From assembly GCF_022048975.1 (NCBI RefSeq), contig NZ_JAKMHX010000016.1:62001-126000 (forward strand): a DNA stretch of 64,000 nucleotides. The letters run 5' to 3'. This DNA is from Sporosarcina cyprini (lineage in GTDB: Bacteria > Bacillota > Bacilli > Bacillales_A > Planococcaceae). A program made the position numbers and the translations under genes. Shown piece after piece: positions 59,600-64,000 of this stretch. A model generated the notes under the pieces. It saw only the letters and a program-made list of their open reading frames with translations. It made no database searches and was not told where the DNA came from. The first letter of the stretch is position 1. Every line of letters starts with the position of its first letter.

Positions 59600-59616
59600 T
59601 TGTACCTTGCGTACAA
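59600..59616. promoter_or_regulatory. TTGTAC-n5-GTACAA operator candidate
   Basis: Perfect 6-bp arms around CTTGC, 30 bp before the MFS start. The arms and spacing suit a TetR-type dimer. A half-site-like AGTACAAAACTAC occurs near 59738 on the TetR side. Confidence 0.6.
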
Positions 59617-59692
59617 CATTTCTACATTTTATACCGTCAGTCCAAAATAATCAATTATAGAAATCGCTTTCATCCAAAAAAACTTTTAATAA

Positions 59693-59721
59693 TTGATATT
59701 ACAAGCTTTTCACACTAGAAT
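59693..59721 (+). promoter_or_regulatory. Sigma-A promoter of the TetR gene
   Basis: TTGATA (59693-59698) and TAGAAT (59716-59721) are 17 bp apart, about 63 bp before the start codon. Confidence 0.7.
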
Positions 59722-59784
59722 ATAGTTAGACTCACAGTACAAAACTACAGATTCCTACCTTATGGAACATGGGGGATTATATAA

Positions 59785-60678
59785 ATGAACGAACGCAAAC
59801 TTCATGTACTTCTTACTGCACAACGCCTATTTGTTGAAAAAGGCTTTAATTCGACTTCCGTTCAGGACATTATCGAGGAAGCTCATATTTCAAAAGGAAC
59901 ATTCTATAATTATTTCACTTCCAAAAATGAATGCTTGATGGCGATCTTAGAATTCGCCCATGAAGAGTCCACCATCCGCAGACGGGAACTGCTCATTGGC
60001 CAGCGGAAAGATGACAAGATGATTTTAGCTGAACAGGTTTTGATTCGGATGCATATTAACCGGGAACGGAATTTATTGCCGATTTTTGAAGCCGTGTTTT
60101 ATTCAGGTGATGAGGAACTGAGACAGTTCGTCACTTCCTACCATTTAGAAGAATTGAATTGGATTTCTTCCCGTTTGATTGATGTATATGGTGAAACGGC
60201 CCGTCCCTATACGATGGAATGCGCCATTATGGTTTTAGGGATGATCAAGCAGCTGATCCATTTTTGGAATGCTTATTCAAAAGATTCGCTGGATATCAAT
60301 AAACTCGTCCATTTTGCCATTAGACGTGTGGATGCCATCATCTTTGACATGATAGAGCACAACGATACGTTGCTCGGTTCTGATGTACAAGCTGCCGTCA
60401 GTTCCGCTGTGAAAAGCCCTGGTGATATTAAAGAACAACTCCACGATAAGTTGCAGTGCTTTCGTAAATCGTTAGCAAAAGAGAAGCACTTGGAAGGACT
60501 GGAGTATGTGGATTATTTGCTCAGCGAACTCGAGCAGCCCAACAAGAAGCAACATATTATGGAAGCCGTCGCCCGTTCTTTCCGTGAGTTATTCAGCAAG
60601 GAAGGGCCTCACACGCTCCATGCAAATGAAATTGCTAATTTACTATGGCAATATATTGATTTGGAAGCAATAAAATAA
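59785..60678 (+). CDS. TetR/AcrR-family regulator, long form
   Basis: 297 residues, longer than the usual 190-220. The HTH at about 4-50 reads LLTAQRLFVEKGFNSTSVQD and EEAHISKGTFYNYFTSK. A ligand domain runs to about 195 and a further helical extension of some 100 residues follows (CFRKSLAKEKHLEGLEYVDY, FRELFSKEGPHTLHANEIA). It most likely represses the divergent MFS exporter. GGGGGATTATATAA precedes ATG. Confidence 0.9.
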   Translation: MNERKLHVLLTAQRLFVEKGFNSTSVQDIIEEAHISKGTFYNYFTSKNECLMAILEFAHEESTIRRRELLIGQRKDDKMILAEQVLIRMHINRERNLLPIFEAVFYSGDEELRQFVTSYHLEELNWISSRLIDVYGETARPYTMECAIMVLGMIKQLIHFWNAYSKDSLDINKLVHFAIRRVDAIIFDMIEHNDTLLGSDVQAAVSSAVKSPGDIKEQLHDKLQCFRKSLAKEKHLEGLEYVDYLLSELEQPNKKQHIMEAVARSFRELFSKEGPHTLHANEIANLLWQYIDLEAIK

Positions 60679-60747
60679 TTAATCAAATGAAACCTTTCCC
60701 TTTCCCCAGCGTAGATTGACTACCAAATATGAACTTGGAGGTTCACT

Positions 60748-61539
60748 ATGAACAATCACGAAATCGACTACAAGCTTTACGGGGATGACATGCAATTTGT
60801 AGAAGTGGAATTAGATCCTCATGAAACGGTCGTTGCAGAAGCGGGTTCCCTCATGATGATGCAGGACGGCATTGAAATGGAGACCATCTTTGGCGATGGC
60901 TCCGGCGCAGGCGGCGGTTTGATGGGGAAATTGATGGGAGCCGGAAAACGGTTGATTACAGGCGAAAGCTTATTCATGACGACCTTCACGAATACAGGCT
61001 CCGGCAAGAAGCATGTCTCCTTCGCCGCTCCTTATCCGGGTAAAATCATTCCTGTCGATTTAAGCCAATATAGCGGCAAAATCATCTGTCAAAAAGACGC
61101 TTTCCTAGCTGCGGCCAAAGGTGTATCGGTCGGTGTCGAGTTCCAGCGCAGGCTGGGTGCCGGCTTCTTCGGTGGAGAAGGTTTCATCATGCAAAAGCTT
61201 GAAGGGGACGGAATGGCCTTTATCCATGCGGGAGGAACGATTGTCGAAAAGACGCTCGCTCCTGGAGAAATGCTGCGTGTGGATACAGGCTGCCTGGTTG
61301 CTATGACGCATGACGTCGACTATAACATCGAAATGGTGAAAGGTGTGAAAACGGCTTTATTCGGAGGGGAAGGACTGTTCTTCGCTACTCTGCGCGGTCC
61401 CGGAAAAGTCTGGATCCAGTCGTTGCCATTCTCCCGTCTTGCCAGCCGTGTATTCGCCGCGGCACCTGGGACGCCAGGCGGCTCGAAGGATGAAGGCAGC
61501 ATAGCAGGCGGATTGTTCAATATGTTAGGCGGAAAATAA
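60748..61539 (+). CDS. AIM24/TIGR00266-family protein
   Basis: 263 residues of repeated beta strands with Gly-rich turns: [58 protein letters not shown], and [20 protein letters not shown]. This is the AIM24 fold, a double beta-sandwich of unknown function. No signal peptide is seen. CTTGGAGGTT lies 6 nt before ATG. It follows the TetR gene by 69 bp on the same strand and has its own ribosome binding site and terminator; no functional link is evident. Confidence 0.9.
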   Translation: MNNHEIDYKLYGDDMQFVEVELDPHETVVAEAGSLMMMQDGIEMETIFGDGSGAGGGLMGKLMGAGKRLITGESLFMTTFTNTGSGKKHVSFAAPYPGKIIPVDLSQYSGKIICQKDAFLAAAKGVSVGVEFQRRLGAGFFGGEGFIMQKLEGDGMAFIHAGGTIVEKTLAPGEMLRVDTGCLVAMTHDVDYNIEMVKGVKTALFGGEGLFFATLRGPGKVWIQSLPFSRLASRVFAAAPGTPGGSKDEGSIAGGLFNMLGGK

Positions 61540-61542
61540 TAG

Positions 61543-61580
61543 AGAGACATCCGGTGCGCACAGAGCGGCCGGATGTCTCT
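61543..61580 (+). terminator. Terminator of the AIM24 gene
   Basis: AGAGACATCCGG pairs perfectly with CCGGATGTCTCT, followed by TTATTC. It overlaps the gap before the convergent YjiH gene. Confidence 0.82.
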
Positions 61581-61584
61581 TTAT

Positions 61585-62904
61585 TCATAGCAATAAAAAG
61601 GCAATTGGTGTGACAATAATAATTGTTAGAATGACCCGCTGTACCCAAATGGCAAGCAATTGCGGGATTGAAATTGGAATCTCTGTCGACACGATACATG
61701 GCACAACAGCTGAGAAGAAGATGATCGACGAGACGGATACAACTGCGATGACAAACTTGACGACGAGCGCCGATTCGACGACGAGCATCGCCGGCAGGAA
61801 CATTTCTGCAATACCGAGCGCACTCGCTTTTGCTACAAGCATCGGTTCCGGCAGCTGCAGCGCCCATGTGAACGGATAGAAAATATAGCCGATCCAATCA
61901 AACACCGGCGTAAATTCCGCCAACACCAGACCAAGCAGGCCGATGGAAAGGATGGACGGCAAGATGGCCATCGCCATGAGCAAGCCGTCGCGCACATTCA
62001 TGACGATGTTCTGCCCGAACGATGGCGCCTTGGATACTGTCTCCATCGCTTCGCCCCAGGCTGCTGCAAATCGCTTCCCTTCCGGCTTCACTTCTGGCTG
62101 CGGCGTCGAACCTTCGTAATATTCATCCGTGATGGAACGGAGCGGCCAGAGATGAACCGTGATGGCCGTCACGATGAATGTGACAACGAGCGTTACCCAG
62201 AAATAAAGATTCCACATACTCATCAAATCGAGTGTTTTCGCTACGACCACCATAAAGGTTGCAGAAACGGTCGAGAAACCCGTTGCAATGATGGCCGCTT
62301 CTTTGGCGGTATATTTCCCCTCTTTATAAACCCGATTGGTAATGAGCAGCCCTAATGAATACGAACCGACGAAAGAGGCGACGGCATCAATCGCAGAACG
62401 GCCCGGTGTCCGCCAGATTGGCCGCATGACAGGCTGCACGAGGACTCCGACAAATTCCAGCAATCCGTACCCGACCAACAGCGCCAAGAAAATAGCGCCA
62501 ATCGGAACGAGCAAACCAACAGGAATCACAAGTTTATTCAATAAAAACGGTCCCATGCCCGGTTCAAACAGCCAAGCCGGCCCGATATTAAAAATAAGCA
62601 TGATGCCGACAATCAAGCCGATGACTTTGAAAAACGAGAAAATCATATTCACTTTCGATTTCTTCCATGTTCCTGAAGCAAACGGATAGACTGCACCAGC
62701 CAAAATGACTAACAGCGCATAATACGGTAGCGCACCAGCTGCGTTTGTCTGAATCCACGTCACGATATGGTCAAGCATGATTGAATTCTTTTCACCAATT
62801 GTAATGGGCACAAAAAACATGAATGCCCCGATTGCACTGAACACAAAAAACTTCCACATCCCCGGAGTTGAACGGGTTTTCACACTTTCCTGCAATTGAG
62901 CCAT
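61585..62904 (-). CDS. YjiH-family membrane protein (nucleoside-recognition/gate domain)
   Basis: About 439 residues with 10-11 membrane helices. Markers are FVFSAIGAFMFFVPI, PYYALLVILAGAVYPF, ATGFSTVSATFMVVVAKTL (about 210-228) and AEMFLPAMLVVESALVVKFV, as in YjiH and related gate-domain transporters. The substrate is unknown. Because it lies 84 bp downstream of hutI on the same strand, transport of histidine-related compounds is a reasonable guess. ATG at 62904 follows GAGGTGAGG. A strong hairpin separates the two genes. Confidence 0.85.
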   Translation of the reverse strand: MAQLQESVKTRSTPGMWKFFVFSAIGAFMFFVPITIGEKNSIMLDHIVTWIQTNAAGALPYYALLVILAGAVYPFASGTWKKSKVNMIFSFFKVIGLIVGIMLIFNIGPAWLFEPGMGPFLLNKLVIPVGLLVPIGAIFLALLVGYGLLEFVGVLVQPVMRPIWRTPGRSAIDAVASFVGSYSLGLLITNRVYKEGKYTAKEAAIIATGFSTVSATFMVVVAKTLDLMSMWNLYFWVTLVVTFIVTAITVHLWPLRSITDEYYEGSTPQPEVKPEGKRFAAAWGEAMETVSKAPSFGQNIVMNVRDGLLMAMAILPSILSIGLLGLVLAEFTPVFDWIGYIFYPFTWALQLPEPMLVAKASALGIAEMFLPAMLVVESALVVKFVIAVVSVSSIIFFSAVVPCIVSTEIPISIPQLLAIWVQRVILTIIIVTPIAFLLL

Positions 62905-62952
62905 CTTCCTCACCTCTCATTTGAATATTCAATCTTCTCTCGTTACAAGAAA

Positions 62953-62982
62953 GCCGTGAATGCTTCTCCCGCCATTCACGGC
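62953..62982 (-). terminator. Hairpin between hutI and YjiH genes
   Basis: A perfect 10-bp stem, GCCGTGAATG with CATTCACGGC, around a 10-nt loop. On the minus strand TTTCTTG follows, so it is a terminator or partial attenuator between the genes. Confidence 0.7.
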
Positions 62983-62988
62983 TATTTC

Positions 62989-64000
62989 TTATCCTACAAC
63001 CCGTTTCCCTTTCTTCCACACTTGCCCGACATGGTTCACGCCGAACAAATACTGCAATTCTTGATAGTTGGACGCATTCCACAGGACCACATCACCTTGC
63101 TTGCCAACTTCCAACGATCCGATCTTTTCCTCCATCCGGATGGCGCATGCCGCATTCATTGTTGCAGCAACAAGCGCTTCCGCCGGTGTGAGACGCATGG
63201 ATATACAAGCCAGATTCATGACGAGTGGCATTGACGTAGTCGGCGATGAGCCCGGATTGCAATCGGTCGAAATGGCGACCGCCACCCCTTCATCAACCAT
63301 CTGGCGCCCTTTCGCCGCTTCTTCCCTTAGGAACAGCGCCGTTGCAGGCAATAGACATGCAATAACACCAGCTTCCGCCATATTCCGAATCCCTTCATCC
63401 GACGCTTTCAATAAATGCTCCGCCGAAATCGCACCGACTTTCGCAGCAAGCTCCGCCCCGCCATACGATTCAATTTCATCCGCATGGATTTTCGGGATCA
63501 ACCCGTACTTCTTCCCAGCTTCAAGAATCCGCTCCGATTGCTCCGGCGTAAACACTCCGACTTCACAGAATACGTCGTTGAATACGGCTAACTTCTCTTC
63601 CGCTACGACTGGAAGCATGTCATTGATAATGCTATTAATATATTCTTCTTCATTCCCTTTATATTCTTGCGGAACGGCATGTGCCGCCATGAATGTCGGC
63701 ACGAGGTCGATCGGATGAAGCTCCTTCAGCCGTTTCATCGCCCGCAGCTGCTTCAGCTCTGTTTCGAGGTCAAGCCCATAGCCGCTTTTCCCTTCCACTG
63801 TCGTGACGCCATGCGCGAGGAACGAATCCAGGCGCTTGGAAGCTTGCTCGATCAAGTCATCCTCTGTCGCTTCCCGTGTCATGCGGGTCGTCGCATGAAT
63901 GCCGCCGCCCGCATTCATGATATCCATATACGTGGCGCCTTCCAGACGCATTTCAAATTCCCGTTCTCGGCTGCCGCCGAAGACGACATGAGTATGAGGA
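62989..64000 (-). CDS. hutI: Imidazolonepropionase, N-terminus cut by the window edge
   Basis: At least 336 C-terminal residues of the roughly 420 expected are visible. The frame is open through base 64000, reading PHTHVVFGG (zinc HxH) at the edge. Further motifs are AGGGIHATTRMTREA, KSGYGLD, KIHADEIES (zinc His), AEHLLKAS, and STDCNPGSS with the metal Asp. It hydrolyses imidazolone-5-propionate to N-formimino-glutamate in histidine breakdown. The rest of the hut pathway would lie past the right edge. Confidence 0.95.
   Translation of the reverse strand, partial: PHTHVVFGGSREREFEMRLEGATYMDIMNAGGGIHATTRMTREATEDDLIEQASKRLDSFLAHGVTTVEGKSGYGLDLETELKQLRAMKRLKELHPIDLVPTFMAAHAVPQEYKGNEEEYINSIINDMLPVVAEEKLAVFNDVFCEVGVFTPEQSERILEAGKKYGLIPKIHADEIESYGGAELAAKVGAISAEHLLKASDEGIRNMAEAGVIACLLPATALFLREEAAKGRQMVDEGVAVAISTDCNPGSSPTTSMPLVMNLACISMRLTPAEALVAATMNAACAIRMEEKIGSLEVGKQGDVVLWNASNYQELQYLFGVNHVGQVWKKGKRVVG

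Overview
The window reads as chromosomal DNA of a low-to-mid G+C Gram-positive bacterium of the order Bacillales, most likely a Planococcaceae member such as a Sporosarcina-like organism. That placement is inferred from gene content (BltR/BltD-type locus, YhgE/Pip, YusW lipoprotein, Zur-regulated COG0523 GTPase, sigma-B-type promoter, ABC-F, TopB), strong GGAGG ribosome binding sites with frequent TTG/GTG starts, and tRNA-Ala lacking an encoded CCA. No 16S or other taxonomic marker is present.

Layout. 0-4.2 kb: an edge-truncated YbaK-type deacylase, two arrays of a 20-21-nt repeat, a hypothetical protein and topoisomerase III. 4.3-7.7 kb: a GNAT gene, then a MerR regulator divergent from a BltD-like polyamine acetyltransferase overlapping a MATE exporter. 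7.7-18.7 kb: a two-gene c-di-GMP operon, FMN reductase, Na+/H+ antiporter, PseG-like protein, a phospholipase D-like protein, an ECF sigma factor and a CBS/CNNM membrane protein. 18.8-24.5 kb: M20 dipeptidase, the largest repeat array, nitroreductase, DegV, an amidase-domain protein and a polysaccharide deacetylase. 24.5-28 kb: an AT-rich accessory patch with an M28 lipoprotein peptidase between an intact tRNA-Ala(GGC) and a decayed copy of that tRNA's 3' half. 28-41 kb: DUF2804, YusW, a heterodimeric ABC exporter, EamA, a c-di-GMP phosphodiesterase, a split ThrE exporter, a beta-propeller protein and an AtoE-type transporter. 41-49.7 kb: two more repeat arrays framing a Zur-controlled ZagA-like GTPase, a DASS transporter, pyroglutamyl peptidase and a sigma-B-type SDR, then YhgE with its TetR regulator. 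49.8-64 kb: ABC-F ATPase with a long leader and a 40-residue small ORF, a probable lysine catabolic operon (ALDH, lysine 6-dehydrogenase-like, glutaryl-CoA dehydrogenase-like), a SEC-C/HTH/TPR protein, an MFS exporter with a divergent TetR, an AIM24 protein, YjiH, and truncated hutI.

The most unusual signal is non-coding: tandem arrays with a helical-phase period (20-21 nt). Three arrays share the core GAACGCCA (32, 21 and 15 units) and each lies between the 3' ends of a convergent gene pair. Two of them adjoin a companion array of GGATTTGGCGCG-type units with a 21-nt period. A separate CTCGTAT family fills 0.46-1.15 kb. Many units alternate between two variants, so the true unit is often a 40-41-nt dimer.

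Several control circuits can be read directly: a MerR-type promoter with a 19-bp spacer, a perfect Zur palindrome, a sigma-B-type promoter, paired 23-bp TGAC-GTCA operators at yhgDE, and a TTGTAC palindrome at the MFS/TetR locus. Gene identities rest on remembered family motifs; no database search was made.
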